DNA of 64,000 nucleotides from Polyangium jinanense. GTDB lineage: Bacteria; Myxococcota; Polyangia; Polyangiales; Polyangiaceae. The notes below the pieces were generated by a model. That model ran no database searches and had not been told where the DNA came from. It saw only the letters and a program-made list of their open reading frames with translations. Both the position numbers and the translations under genes were made by a program. The stretch covers positions 1-64,000 of the forward strand of contig NZ_JAGTJJ010000015.1 in the NCBI RefSeq assembly GCF_028435365.1. The letters run 5' to 3'. Shown here one piece after another: positions 53,212 through 62,242 of this stretch (position 1 is its first letter; every line of letters starts with the position of its first letter).

Positions 53212-54917
53212 GGGGCCTCCGTTTTCGACATCGCGGCGCCGAACGCGACCTTGCCGCCCACGATGACGCGGTCGATCTTCGCGGCGAGGAGCGATCGATC
53301 CGCGGCGAGGGCGCCGGAAAAGAGGGTCAGATCAGCGATGTAGCCGGGCGCGATGCGGCCGTGGCTGGCCTCGGTGAAGGAGGCATACGCCGGGCCCGTG
53401 GTGAAGGCGGCGAGCGCCTCGTCGAGGGTAATGCGCTGCTCGGGCATGAAGCCACCCGGCGGGGCGCCCGAGGGATCCTGGCGGCTCACGGCGGCCCAGA
53501 GGCCGAGGAGGGGCGAGGGCTCCTCGACGGGGAAATCCGAGCCGAAGACGAGGCGCGCGCCGGCGTCGAGGAGCGAACGCCAGGCATACGCGCCGCGCAG
53601 GCGCTCAGGGCCGAGGCGCGCGGGGGCCCAGGGCATGTCGCTCGTTGCGTGGGTCGGCTGCATGGAGGCGAGGACGCCGAGCGCGGCGAACCGGGGAATG
53701 TCCTCGGGCGCGAGGACCTGGGCATGCTCGACACGAAAACGAAGCGCGCGCGCCCGGCCTTCGCCGAGCGCGGCGAAGGCGTCGAGCACGTCGCGGTTGG
53801 CGCGGTCGCCGATGGCGTGCACGGCGAGCTGGAATCCCGCGTCGGCGATGAGGCGCGCCGCGTCGGTGAGTTTTTTTCGGTCTGCAATCGAGAGCCCCGT
53901 GCTCTTCGGCTCGTCGGCGTAGGGCGCGAGCAAAGCGGCGCCGCGGGAGCCGAGCGCGCCGTCGGCGAAGAGTTTTACCCCGCGCAGGACGAACATGGCG
54001 GTGCCCTGCGGGTCGACGTCGGGCTTTCGTTGCGACAATGCGGGGAGGTTCGAGCCGCCGGCGAGATAGGCGTACACGCGGATCGGGAGCCGGCCCTCGG
54101 CCGCGAGCTTGCGATACACGGCGACGGTCGCGTCATTGATGCCCATCTCGTGCACGCCCGTGAGCCCGAGCGAGAGAGCGCGCTCGGACGCGCGCAGGAT
54201 GCGGCGCTCGATCACCTCGGGCGGCTCGCCGGGGATCTTCGCCGTGACGAGGTCCATTGCATTGTCGATGAAGACGCCGGTGGGCGCGCCCGTGGCATCC
54301 CGGAGGATACGGCCGCCCGCGGGATCGGCGGTCTTCGCGTCGACGCCGGCGAGACGGAGGGCGGCCGCGTTCGCCCAGAGCGCGTGCCCGTCGATGCGTT
54401 CGAGGGCGACCGGGTGATCGGGCGCGGCCACGTCGAGGGGCGCGTGTGTGGGGAACGTGGCGGGGGTGAAGAGGTTTTGATCCCAGCCGCGGCCGGTGAT
54501 CCATTCGCCCGGCGCGCGCCCTTTCGCCTCGGCGGCGACGAGCTGCGCGACGTCCTCGGGGCTCTTCTTGCCGCGGACGTCGAGGCTCTCGAGGGCGACG
54601 CCGAGGCCGTGGAGATGGCAATGGCCGTCGACGAGGCCGGGGATCACGGCGCGCCCGGAGAGCCGCTCCACGCGGGTCTCCGGGCCGACGAACGCGCCGA
54701 CCTCGGCGTCCGTGCCGACCGCGACGATGCGATCGCCGCGCACGGCGATGGCGGTCGCCTGGGGGCGGGCCGGATCCAGCGTGCGGACGGCGCCGCCCAG
54801 AAGGACGAAATCCGCGGGGTTTTGTGATTGCGGGGATGGCGTAGGAGCTGCGCCACAGCCGAGGGCCAGGGGCGCGAGGGTCGCCGCGAGGAGGGCGCTT
54901 CGGAACATCGCGCCCAT
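53208..54917 (-). CDS. Amidohydrolase (YtcJ-like), lipoprotein
   Basis: 569 residues; ATG at 54917 or three codons later. Signal peptide with lipobox APLALGC. The metal-dependent hydrolase barrel shows VIPGLVDGHCHLHG (HxH metal site), GVKLFADGALGSRGAALLAPY, QLAVHAIGDRANRDVLDAF (His), FRVEHAQVL (His) and VFGSDFPVEEPSPLLGLWAA (Asp). The N- and C-terminal strands form the usual beta-sandwich (RVIVGGKVAF). YtcJ-type enzymes hydrolyse amide or imide bonds of mostly unknown substrates; the lipid anchor puts this one in the envelope. Confidence 0.9.
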   Translation of the reverse strand: MGAMFRSALLAATLAPLALGCGAAPTPSPQSQNPADFVLLGGAVRTLDPARPQATAIAVRGDRIVAVGTDAEVGAFVGPETRVERLSGRAVIPGLVDGHCHLHGLGVALESLDVRGKKSPEDVAQLVAAEAKGRAPGEWITGRGWDQNLFTPATFPTHAPLDVAAPDHPVALERIDGHALWANAAALRLAGVDAKTADPAGGRILRDATGAPTGVFIDNAMDLVTAKIPGEPPEVIERRILRASERALSLGLTGVHEMGINDATVAVYRKLAAEGRLPIRVYAYLAGGSNLPALSQRKPDVDPQGTAMFVLRGVKLFADGALGSRGAALLAPYADEPKSTGLSIADRKKLTDAARLIADAGFQLAVHAIGDRANRDVLDAFAALGEGRARALRFRVEHAQVLAPEDIPRFAALGVLASMQPTHATSDMPWAPARLGPERLRGAYAWRSLLDAGARLVFGSDFPVEEPSPLLGLWAAVSRQDPSGAPPGGFMPEQRITLDEALAAFTTGPAYASFTEASHGRIAPGYIADLTLFSGALAADRSLLAAKIDRVIVGGKVAFGAAMSKTEAP

Positions 54918-54944
54918 TCTAGCAGCAGCGAGGGCGCGGGGGCG

Positions 54945-55205
54945 TCACGTGGGGACTTTGGTATTCAGCTTGTCGACGGCGTGCACGGGGGCGTCATTTC
55001 CCGCCATGAGGTGTGCGATCGCGCCGAGAACGAGGCGGTGCTTCTCCAGCGTGCCCTTGCCCGCGAAGACCTTGCTCGTGACGGAGATCTCGAAATGCCC
55101 TCCCCCACCCTGCACCTCCACCACGGCGTCGCTGATCTTTTCCTTGATGGCTTGCTCGATCGCCGCAGGGATCGAGCCCTGGAACGTGGTCATGTGGTAC
55201 GACAC
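54945..55205 (-). CDS. BolA family protein
   Basis: 86 residues from a GTG at 55205. I prefer this start because ggagga lies seven bases upstream; an ATG at 55193 would be too far from it. BolA fold: AIEQAIKEKISDAVVEVQGG, FEISVTSKVFAGKGTLEKHR, HRLVLGAIAHLM, and the conserved C-terminal VHAVDKLNTKVPT. The His of KHR and the loop region provide Fe-S ligands in BolA-Grx complexes. It sits 22 bp after a Grx4-rhodanese fusion gene, the classical BolA partner, so the pair probably forms a [2Fe-2S] trafficking or sensing complex. Confidence 0.9.
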   Translation of the reverse strand: MSYHMTTFQGSIPAAIEQAIKEKISDAVVEVQGGGGHFEISVTSKVFAGKGTLEKHRLVLGAIAHLMAGNDAPVHAVDKLNTKVPT

Positions 55206-55227
55206 GCGCGATTCCTCCCGAAATTCG

Positions 55228-56160
55228 TCAATACCGCGGAACCGAGGTGTCGACAACGACCGACCAGGCGTCGATGCCCCCCTCGAGATTGTACACCTTG
55301 GAAAAACCTCGCCCCACGAACGCCTCGGCCGCCGAGCGGCTGCGACCGCCGTGGTGGCAATGGAAGACGATCGGCGTGTCCTTGGGCAGCGCTTCGAGCC
55401 GCTCGAGCTCGGCCTGATCGAGGAGCTTCGCCTGCGCGATCCGCGCAATGGCGCGCTCCTTGTCGGTGCGCACGTCGATGAGCTCGAACGTCTCGCCCGC
55501 GTCGAGCATCTCCTTCAGCTTCTTCACGGAGAGCTGCCGGACGCGCGGGGGCTCGTTCGGGTTCTCGATCTTGAAGCCGGCGCCCTCGGGGCCGTCCACG
55601 AAATCGATGGAGACACCGTCCGCCCGGCGCGCGCTCCCCTTGTCGACGAGCACCGTGATGCCGCCCGCGTCGACCTCGATGTCGCCCTCGGCGCGCGGCC
55701 CGAAATAAAGCCCATACTCGAAGCGCGGGCTCACCTCGAAGCGGAGGAGCTCGCCCGGCGCCTCCTTCGCCGCCTCGTCGAATGCGCGCTTGGCCGACGC
55801 GCTGAGCGTGATCTTCAGCGCCTTCGCCTCGCCACCCGCCCCGGCGGCGCCGAGCTTCTGCGCGAGCTCGCCGCTCTCGCGCATCTCCCGCACGATGTCG
55901 GCCCCGCCGACGAACTCGCCGTCGATGTAGAGCTGCGGGATCGTGGGCCAACTCGCGTAGGCCTTGATGCCCTCGCGAATCTCGGGATCTTCGAGGACGT
56001 TCACCGTCGTGTAGCTGGGAAGCACCTCGTCCAGGATCTGCACGACGGAGCTGGAGAACCCACATTGGGGAAACCGGCGTGAGCCCTTCATGAAGAGCAC
56101 GACCCGGTCGGACCGAACGAGCGCCTCGATACGCTGCTTGAGCGGTTCACTGAGATTCAT
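55228..56160 (-). CDS. Monothiol glutaredoxin (Grx4) fused to IscA-like and rhodanese domains
   Basis: 310 residues with three domains. Residues 1-105 are a Grx4-type monothiol glutaredoxin with CGFS active site (Cys33) and WPTIPQLYIDGEFVGGADI. Residues about 112-205 have the A-type carrier (HesB/IscA) pattern (LKITLSASAKRAFDEAAKEA, DGVSIDFVDGPEGAGFKIEN) but none of the three conserved Cys. Residues about 215-305 are a rhodanese with Cys268 in HCHHGGRSRSAAE. Grx4 passes [2Fe-2S] clusters; rhodanese handles sulfane sulfur. Directly upstream of the bolA-like gene. The Cys-less middle domain is probably structural. Confidence 0.92.
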   Translation of the reverse strand: MNLSEPLKQRIEALVRSDRVVLFMKGSRRFPQCGFSSSVVQILDEVLPSYTTVNVLEDPEIREGIKAYASWPTIPQLYIDGEFVGGADIVREMRESGELAQKLGAAGAGGEAKALKITLSASAKRAFDEAAKEAPGELLRFEVSPRFEYGLYFGPRAEGDIEVDAGGITVLVDKGSARRADGVSIDFVDGPEGAGFKIENPNEPPRVRQLSVKKLKEMLDAGETFELIDVRTDKERAIARIAQAKLLDQAELERLEALPKDTPIVFHCHHGGRSRSAAEAFVGRGFSKVYNLEGGIDAWSVVVDTSVPRY

Positions 56161-56353
56161 CTGTTTCCCTCGATCGGTCGGGACTCTCGCACGTCTCGAA
56201 ACGTGACGCTACGTCATTTAGACCGAACGGCCCGCTCGTCCGTAGACGTGCGCCGCGGATGTTCGTCGCCCCGGGCGCTCCCCTTCGCGAGCGCTCGAGG
56301 GGCGATGTTTCCACGCGCGCCGGGCGTTCGGCGCGTGCCCGGAGGAGTGTGTC

Positions 56354-57787
56354 ATGACGAACCGATGGCTCCGTGTCCCCCGCACCCGCCGCGCGCTCGC
56401 GGCGAGCCTCATCGCGCTGTGCGCGGGAGGGCTCATCCTGCACAGGGCGCCGCTCAGCGCGCGGACAAACGTGGCGTTCGCGAGCCCGAGCGAGGGTGGC
56501 GCGGGCGCGACGTTCTCGGGGCGGGGCGCGCATGGGTCGATCACGCTGACGCAGTCGCGCGTGTTCGGCGGGAGCGAGGCGCGGATCTCGGCGGTGCTGC
56601 GGATCAAGGCCGATCAAGCGGACGCGCGGGAGCGGGCGCCGCTCGCGCTCGCGATCGTGCTCGACACGTCGGGCTCGATGATGACCGAGAGCAAGATGAA
56701 GCAGGCCAAGGACGCGGTGGTGGAGCTGATCCGCGAGCTGCGTGACGACGATCAGATCACGCTGGTGCGGTACGCGTCGGACAGCGACGTTCTGCAGCCT
56801 CTCGCGCGCGTGGGGGACGTGCGGGAGCGGCTCGCCGCGCGGGTGCACGAGCTCTCGGCGAGCGGCGGGACGAACATCCCGCCGGCGCTGTCGCTGGGGA
56901 TGGAGTCGCTCGCGAACGCCTCGTCGGGGCGCGTGAAGCGGGTGGTGCTGGTGAGCGACGGGCTCGACAACGGGCGTTTCGATGCAGAGCGGATCGCGCG
57001 GAACGCGACGGAGGATCGGGTGACGGTGTCGTCGCTCGGAATCGGACTCGATTTTGATCCGAGGTACATGGGCGGGGTCGCGGAGGCGGGGCGCGGGAAC
57101 TTTGCGTTCGTGAAGGATGGAGCGGCGCTCCGGACGTTCCTACGCCGCGAGCTCGAAGAGACGGCCGCGACGACGGTCGAAGCGACGGAGGCGCGGTTCG
57201 TGCTCCCCGAGGGGGTGAGGTTCGTCCGGGCGATCGGCGCGGAGGCACGGACGGAAGGCGACGGGCGCGAGGTGACGTTGCGCATCGGGTCGCTCTTCGC
57301 GGGCGACGAGCGGCGTGTGGTCGTGGAGCTCGCGGCGAACGCGGAGGCAGGGGAAAAACTCGCGATCGGGGGCGAGGTCGGGTGGTCGCTCGTGGGCGGA
57401 GAGCGGACGCGCGTGGCGCTGTCGCCGCTCGATCTGCAAGGCACGGCGGACGCGCGGGAGGCGGAGCTCAGCGTGGATCGAGCGGCGTTCGCGGAGGCGA
57501 CGAGCGCGCTCGCGTCGAGCCGGCAGCTCGAGGCGGCCACAGCGCTCGAGCAAGGCGACATCCACGCGGCGCAGCGGATCGTCGACGAGAACATCGGCGC
57601 GCTCAAGGCCGCGGCGGCGGCAGCACCGGCGCCGGCTGCGACGGCGATCCAGGCGCAGGTCGACGCCTACGAGCAGGCGAAGAAGGAGATCCACGCGGCG
57701 CCGCCGAAGAGCGCGGGCGCGAAGGCGGCGGCCCGGAGCATGGCCGACAAAGAGTTCTCGAACCTCGGTCGGGCGGCGGCGTACTGA
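56354..57787 (+). CDS. Secreted von Willebrand factor A (VWA) domain protein
   Basis: 477 residues; ggaggag lies seven bases before the ATG. An Arg-rich start and a signal-anchor helix (ALAASLIALCAGGLIL) place it in the periplasm or membrane. The VWA domain starts at about residue 97 with a complete MIDAS motif DTSGSM (Asp104), then GGTNIPPAL and VVLVSDGLDNG. A beta-sandwich follows, and the C-terminal part has helices rich in Ala/Glu (about 380-460). It would bind a metal and a protein ligand. It lies 30 bp before a membrane-protein gene, read in the same direction. Confidence 0.9.
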   Translation: MTNRWLRVPRTRRALAASLIALCAGGLILHRAPLSARTNVAFASPSEGGAGATFSGRGAHGSITLTQSRVFGGSEARISAVLRIKADQADARERAPLALAIVLDTSGSMMTESKMKQAKDAVVELIRELRDDDQITLVRYASDSDVLQPLARVGDVRERLAARVHELSASGGTNIPPALSLGMESLANASSGRVKRVVLVSDGLDNGRFDAERIARNATEDRVTVSSLGIGLDFDPRYMGGVAEAGRGNFAFVKDGAALRTFLRRELEETAATTVEATEARFVLPEGVRFVRAIGAEARTEGDGREVTLRIGSLFAGDERRVVVELAANAEAGEKLAIGGEVGWSLVGGERTRVALSPLDLQGTADAREAELSVDRAAFAEATSALASSRQLEAATALEQGDIHAAQRIVDENIGALKAAAAAAPAPAATAIQAQVDAYEQAKKEIHAAPPKSAGAKAAARSMADKEFSNLGRAAAY

Positions 57788-57817
57788 ACGACGAACCCGT
57801 TGGAGATCAAAGGAATC

Positions 57818-58663
57818 ATGCGGAAGCTTGCCCTCCTCGTGGCCGCGGCGGCGGCGTTTGGTTTGTGGCCCTTCGCGGGCCGGTTCGGGCTCGTGACGGG
57901 ATCGATCGCGCTGCTCGGGCTCGGGGTCTTGCTCGCGCTCGCGGCGAGCGCGACGATCGATGGCCTCGCCGCGGCGGGCGGGGCGCTCGGCGCGCTGTCG
58001 GCGGCGATCGTGGGAAATACGTCGCCGGCCGCGGCGGGCGCGGCGCTCGTGGCGCTCGCGTACGCGGAGCGGACGACGCGGGTGAAGGCCGGGACGGCGC
58101 GGCTCGTGCACGTGGGCGGCGCGCTCGTGGCAGGTGCGCTCGCGGGGACGATCACGGCGGCGTACGGGAGCGGATCGCCTTCGATCCGCGTGGTCGCAGC
58201 GCTGGTCGCGGCCGTGCTCGCGGCGCTACCGCTCTTCGTGGAGGCGGACGATCCAGTAGCGTACGCGCTCGACGGGCTCGCGGAGGACGCCGGCGAGGAG
58301 GCGGGCGCGGCCTTGCGCGAGGGAGCCGCGTTGCGGAGGCACGTGGACGAACGGCTGCTCGACGCGGCCGCGGCGCGCGAGGTGCGCGCGAGCTGGAAGG
58401 CGCTCGTGCGGCTCGGCGAGGCGCGGGCGCGGCTCGAACGAGCGCGGGTCGGAGGAAAGGGCGCCCGCGCGGACGCGCCCACGGCCGTCGCGCGGCGCGT
58501 GGATCAACGCATCGGCGCGCATGTGGAGGCGCTCCGGCGCGCGTACCTCCTCGCGGACACGGCGCACGCGGCAGAGGCGAGCGAGGACGTGCGGGCGCTC
58601 GAGGTCGTGGAGGCGACGGGGGAGAAGCTCGAAGCAACGAGCGAAGCGCTGATCTCGTCGTGA
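57818..58663 (+). CDS. Hypothetical Ala-rich membrane protein
   Basis: 281 residues from the ATG at 57818 (aaagga just upstream; an in-frame TTG at 57800 is less likely). The first 150 residues hold about five hydrophobic helices (LALLVAAAAAFGLWPFAG, GSIALLGLGVLLALAAS and so on). The C-terminal half is cytoplasmic, helical and Arg/Glu/Ala-rich. I recognise no family. It is read with the upstream VWA protein gene, so the two may work together in the envelope; one alternative is a scaffold protein. Extreme Ala content (over 20%) matches the local GC. Confidence 0.65.
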   Translation: MRKLALLVAAAAAFGLWPFAGRFGLVTGSIALLGLGVLLALAASATIDGLAAAGGALGALSAAIVGNTSPAAAGAALVALAYAERTTRVKAGTARLVHVGGALVAGALAGTITAAYGSGSPSIRVVAALVAAVLAALPLFVEADDPVAYALDGLAEDAGEEAGAALREGAALRRHVDERLLDAAAAREVRASWKALVRLGEARARLERARVGGKGARADAPTAVARRVDQRIGAHVEALRRAYLLADTAHAAEASEDVRALEVVEATGEKLEATSEALISS

Positions 58664-58721
58664 TGGATGCGCGCGGAGGCCGCTGGAAACGCGGCCCTCG
58701 GCGCGTCTATGCTGCGGCGCG

Positions 58722-61412
58722 ATGGCCCCTCGGGCACCGAGCCTCCCCCGCCGCGTCGCCGCGCTACTCGACAAACGTCCGGTCAAGATCGGGCTCGCGA
58801 TCTGCATCCTCGTTTCGCTCCTGCCGATGCCCCGGCTGGAGAGCGCGCTCCGGCCCGTCTTCCTCGCGATCTTCACGATCGAGCTCGCGCTGCGCTTCCT
58901 CGCGCTCCGGCGGCCCCGCGAGGAGATCCGGCGCTTCGAATGGTTTTTCCTGGTCGTCGATCTGCTCGCGCTCCTGAGCTTCTTGCCCTTCGAGCAGATC
59001 GGCGATCCCAGGTACGTGGCGCCGCTGCTCTCGCTCCGTCTCGCCCGGCTTTTGCTCTTGCTCCGGTTCGCCCGCGAGCTCGCGGCGGACCTCTACTCGA
59101 TCGTGACGCGGCGCGAGCAGCTCCAGCAGTTCGGGCTCGTGACGGTGGCGGTCTGGTCGCTCGCGTTCGGCGCGGCCGTGGTGCTGGATCACCTGGCGAT
59201 CCGCTACGATTACACCGGCAGCGGGCTCGCGGCCGACGCCGATTTCATCGATCGGGTGTGGTGGGCGTTCCGGCAGCTCGAGAGCGCGGACAACCTGGTC
59301 GGGACGATCAAGGTGCCGGCGCCGATCGCGGTGCTGTCGCTGGGCCTCACGATCGTGGGCGTGTTCGTGGTGTCGTTCATCATCGGCATCGGCTCGAACG
59401 TGGTCGATCAGGTGGTGCGGGCCGAGCGTCGGCGCACGGTCGACTACGACGAGCACTCGCTGGTGATTGGTCCCGTGCACGAGGCGGAGATGCTCGTGCG
59501 GGAGTTCGCGCGGCTCTACGAGCGGAACCGGATCCTGCGGAGCTTCTTCCGGCCAGCGGAGATCCTGCAATGGCTGCGGGGGCGCGGAGCGATGCCGCGC
59601 CGGCATGCCCTGCCGCGGATGGCGCTGCTCGGGACGACCGAGGCTCCGCCCGGATATCTGTACGAGCCGATGATGCGGTGGGTGATGTACCGCGAGGGCG
59701 ACGGATGGGATCCGGACGCGCTCGCGCGGGTGTCGGCGGCGACGGCGAAACGCGCGATCTTGCTCTCCCGCGCGGACGCGGGGCCCGACGCGGACGCGGT
59801 GACGACGATGACGCTCGCGTCGTTCCGCGCGCAGAACCAAGACGCGCAGGTGTTCGTCGAGGTGGTGGAGAGCGAGAACCGCGCGCTCGTGATGGCGATC
59901 GGTGGACCTCATACGTTCCCGCTCGATATGCCGCGTTTTCTAGGGCTTTTCCTCTGTCAGCACTTGGTCACGCCGGGGGTCGAGGCGCTGTACACGGACC
60001 TCATGACGGCCGACGGATCCGAGTTCTACACGCACATGTTCGTGGAGCCCGGCGAGGCGGAGGCGATCGAGGCGCTCGGCGGCGAGGACGGGTTCGTGTC
60101 GTTCGAGAGGCTCGCGCGTGCGGCGTACGAAGAGCGCGGCGTGCTGCTCACGGGGGTGTTCCTGGGGAAGGCGACGCCGCGGCGGACGCGCGGGCTCGTG
60201 CCCGTGGCGGACCTCGAGCAATGGCTGAATCCGCTGCGTGATCCGGAGGAGGGATCGGGCGCGTGGAAGCTCGGCGCGCGCGCAGGGAAGATCCCGACGA
60301 AGCTTCTGCGCGGGATCATCGGCGTGACCGCGACGTACGCGCCGCTGCGCAGGTACGGGCGGGATCTCGTGATGGGGCGTGGGATCACGCCCGTCAGTCA
60401 GCAAACCACGCCGCCGCGGGCCGAGATCTGCACGTGGGCCGAGGACACGCACATGGCGCGAGGGCTACTCTCGCGTGTGCTCGTCGTGGGGTACAGCCCG
60501 GCGCTGCCGTCGATGGTGCGTGAGCTCGCGCGGTTCATGCCGGGCGTGGACGCGACGCTCGTGCTCGGCGAGCGTGGCGACGAGCGGATGCCACTCGCGA
60601 TGCGTCTCGCGTCGCTCGGAATCGGCATCGAGCGGGATGTGCCGCCGCCAGGGCGCGAGGGCGTGACGATGTCGCTCGAGCACGGGGGGCGGGTGACGGT
60701 GTACACGCAACGCGGGCATGATCTCGCGTCCTTCGCGGTGGAGTGCGCGAAGAAGGGCGGGCCGATCGGCGCGGTGATCTTCCTGAGCGAGCCCGACGCG
60801 GTGGATCGGGACGCGCGCACGACGATGCGGCTACTCCGGTTCGTGGGCGCGCTCGAGCGCGGCGAGCTCGCGCGGGGCGAACGGCTGCACGTGCTCGCGG
60901 AGTTCGCGTCGGTGCAGAAGGGCGAGCACGCGCGGAGGCTCGTGGACGCGGAGCGATGCGGGTTCGCCTCGGGCAGGCTCCGGCTTTCGCTCGTGAGCAC
61001 CGACCGGATCAAGAACTACTTCATGGTGCACAGCGCGTTCGTGCCGGGCGTGACCGCGCTCTACGACGAGATTCTCGGCGAGTACGGGCAGGAGATCGTG
61101 CGGCTCGAGCCGGGGGAGCACGCCGCGGGCGCGAAGGGCACAGTGCGGTTCGACGAGCTCAGGGAGGCGCTCGCGTCGCGGCAGGTGATTCCGATCGCGA
61201 TCGAGCGGCGGGCGGTGGACGAACACGCGCGGGAGCGGCTCGAGGTGCTGCTCAATCCGCCGCGGGATCGGGTGTTCGCTCTGTCGGAGATCGTGGCGCT
61301 TTATGCACTCGCGGAGAGCCGCGATCTCGAGGAGCCGGCGGCGCGGGTGGCGCGGGAGCGGGCGCCCGCGTCGCGGACGGTCGGGCCTTTTGGGGTCGAC
61401 ATGGGCGCCTGA
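58722..61412 (+). CDS. CASTOR/POLLUX-like ion channel with two RCK-like regions
   Basis: 896 residues. Six membrane helices (about 22-225) in voltage-gated-channel order, with a pore-helix segment VWWAFRQLESADNLVG (179-194) but no TVGYG potassium filter. After an Arg-rich linker, residues about 240-460 form one Rossmann-like RCK region (HSLVIGPVHEAEMLVREF). A second begins at about 580 (SRVLVVGYSPALPSMVREL), and a C-terminal region follows. The layout is that of CASTOR/POLLUX/SYM8-type channels, which in plants conduct calcium or cations. The ion passed is unknown. The upstream stop is 58 bp away. Confidence 0.75.
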   Translation: MAPRAPSLPRRVAALLDKRPVKIGLAICILVSLLPMPRLESALRPVFLAIFTIELALRFLALRRPREEIRRFEWFFLVVDLLALLSFLPFEQIGDPRYVAPLLSLRLARLLLLLRFARELAADLYSIVTRREQLQQFGLVTVAVWSLAFGAAVVLDHLAIRYDYTGSGLAADADFIDRVWWAFRQLESADNLVGTIKVPAPIAVLSLGLTIVGVFVVSFIIGIGSNVVDQVVRAERRRTVDYDEHSLVIGPVHEAEMLVREFARLYERNRILRSFFRPAEILQWLRGRGAMPRRHALPRMALLGTTEAPPGYLYEPMMRWVMYREGDGWDPDALARVSAATAKRAILLSRADAGPDADAVTTMTLASFRAQNQDAQVFVEVVESENRALVMAIGGPHTFPLDMPRFLGLFLCQHLVTPGVEALYTDLMTADGSEFYTHMFVEPGEAEAIEALGGEDGFVSFERLARAAYEERGVLLTGVFLGKATPRRTRGLVPVADLEQWLNPLRDPEEGSGAWKLGARAGKIPTKLLRGIIGVTATYAPLRRYGRDLVMGRGITPVSQQTTPPRAEICTWAEDTHMARGLLSRVLVVGYSPALPSMVRELARFMPGVDATLVLGERGDERMPLAMRLASLGIGIERDVPPPGREGVTMSLEHGGRVTVYTQRGHDLASFAVECAKKGGPIGAVIFLSEPDAVDRDARTTMRLLRFVGALERGELARGERLHVLAEFASVQKGEHARRLVDAERCGFASGRLRLSLVSTDRIKNYFMVHSAFVPGVTALYDEILGEYGQEIVRLEPGEHAAGAKGTVRFDELREALASRQVIPIAIERRAVDEHARERLEVLLNPPRDRVFALSEIVALYALAESRDLEEPAARVARERAPASRTVGPFGVDMGA

Positions 61413-61415
61413 GGA

Positions 61416-62219
61416 TCAGGGCGCGGCGCGCGGGGTCTCGTCGAGGACGCAATAGAGCAGCGTGGGATCACATTTCACGCGGTAATCGGGGTTGATGCCG
61501 GAGGGCGTGCGGCCCTCGGCAGCATTGCCCGTCGGATCGCAGAGCGCGTCGTCCGGCTCGTTCGTGGGGTTGCCGTCGGCGTCCGATTTCGCGCACTGGA
61601 CCGCCGGGAAGAGCGCGACGAACGTGTACGTCGCCGAGCAGCCCTCCATGAGGTCCTCGTACTTCATCGTGCCGACCACCTGCGTGCCCGGCGCGGCGGC
61701 GGTGACGTAAATGGAGAGGTTTTCCCACGATTGTCGGAGCCTCTTCGCCGGGAGCGTGACGGGGTTTCCCATGGCGTCCATCGTCTCGGCCTCGGGGAGG
61801 TCGAGCTCGGCGGGCGCGAGCGCGGCGGTGCCGGATGCGCCGCCAGCATAACAGAGATCACGCTCGTCGGGGTTCGTCGTGTACGCGCCGAACGCATAGG
61901 GCACGTCCTCCTCCCCTGCCCCGAGCCCCTCGCGCTCGCGGATGAGGCCGCCGAACGTGTCGGACTGAACGGCAATGCTGCGTTTGTCGTAATCGGCGAG
62001 GGTCCGATCGTCGTTCGGCGCGAGGAACGTGGCGAGGCCGATCTCCTCGCCGACGAGGTCGGCGCAGGAGCCGGTGCCCTCCACGAGCGAATATTTCGCG
62101 ATGAACGACCCGTGCCCGACGACGCACTGGATCGGGGGCTGCGAGCACGACGCGCCGCCGAACGAGGCCAGGCCGAGGCCGAGGGCCGCGGCAACGAGGA
62201 AGGAATGACGTTTCTTCAT
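61416..62219 (-). CDS. Hypothetical lipoprotein downstream of a TonB-dependent receptor
   Basis: 267 residues from the ATG at 62219, which has gaggag eight bases upstream (a start seven codons earlier lacks it). The signal peptide ends in lipobox GGASC. The mature part is rich in Thr, Asp and Gly with eight Cys spread through it, and no family is recognised. It starts 23 bp after the stop of a TonB-dependent receptor gene on the same strand, so it may be the receptor's surface lipoprotein partner, as in SusD-like pairs, although no SusD fold is evident. Confidence 0.7.
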   Translation of the reverse strand: MKKRHSFLVAAALGLGLASFGGASCSQPPIQCVVGHGSFIAKYSLVEGTGSCADLVGEEIGLATFLAPNDDRTLADYDKRSIAVQSDTFGGLIREREGLGAGEEDVPYAFGAYTTNPDERDLCYAGGASGTAALAPAELDLPEAETMDAMGNPVTLPAKRLRQSWENLSIYVTAAAPGTQVVGTMKYEDLMEGCSATYTFVALFPAVQCAKSDADGNPTNEPDDALCDPTGNAAEGRTPSGINPDYRVKCDPTLLYCVLDETPRAAP

Positions 62220-62242
62220 GGTTTGTCTCCTCGTCCGCACGT

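Noticed and set aside
50923..53343. 806-residue plus-strand frame
   Set aside because: Runs through the diiron gene in another frame and antisense to the PAS-STAS gene.
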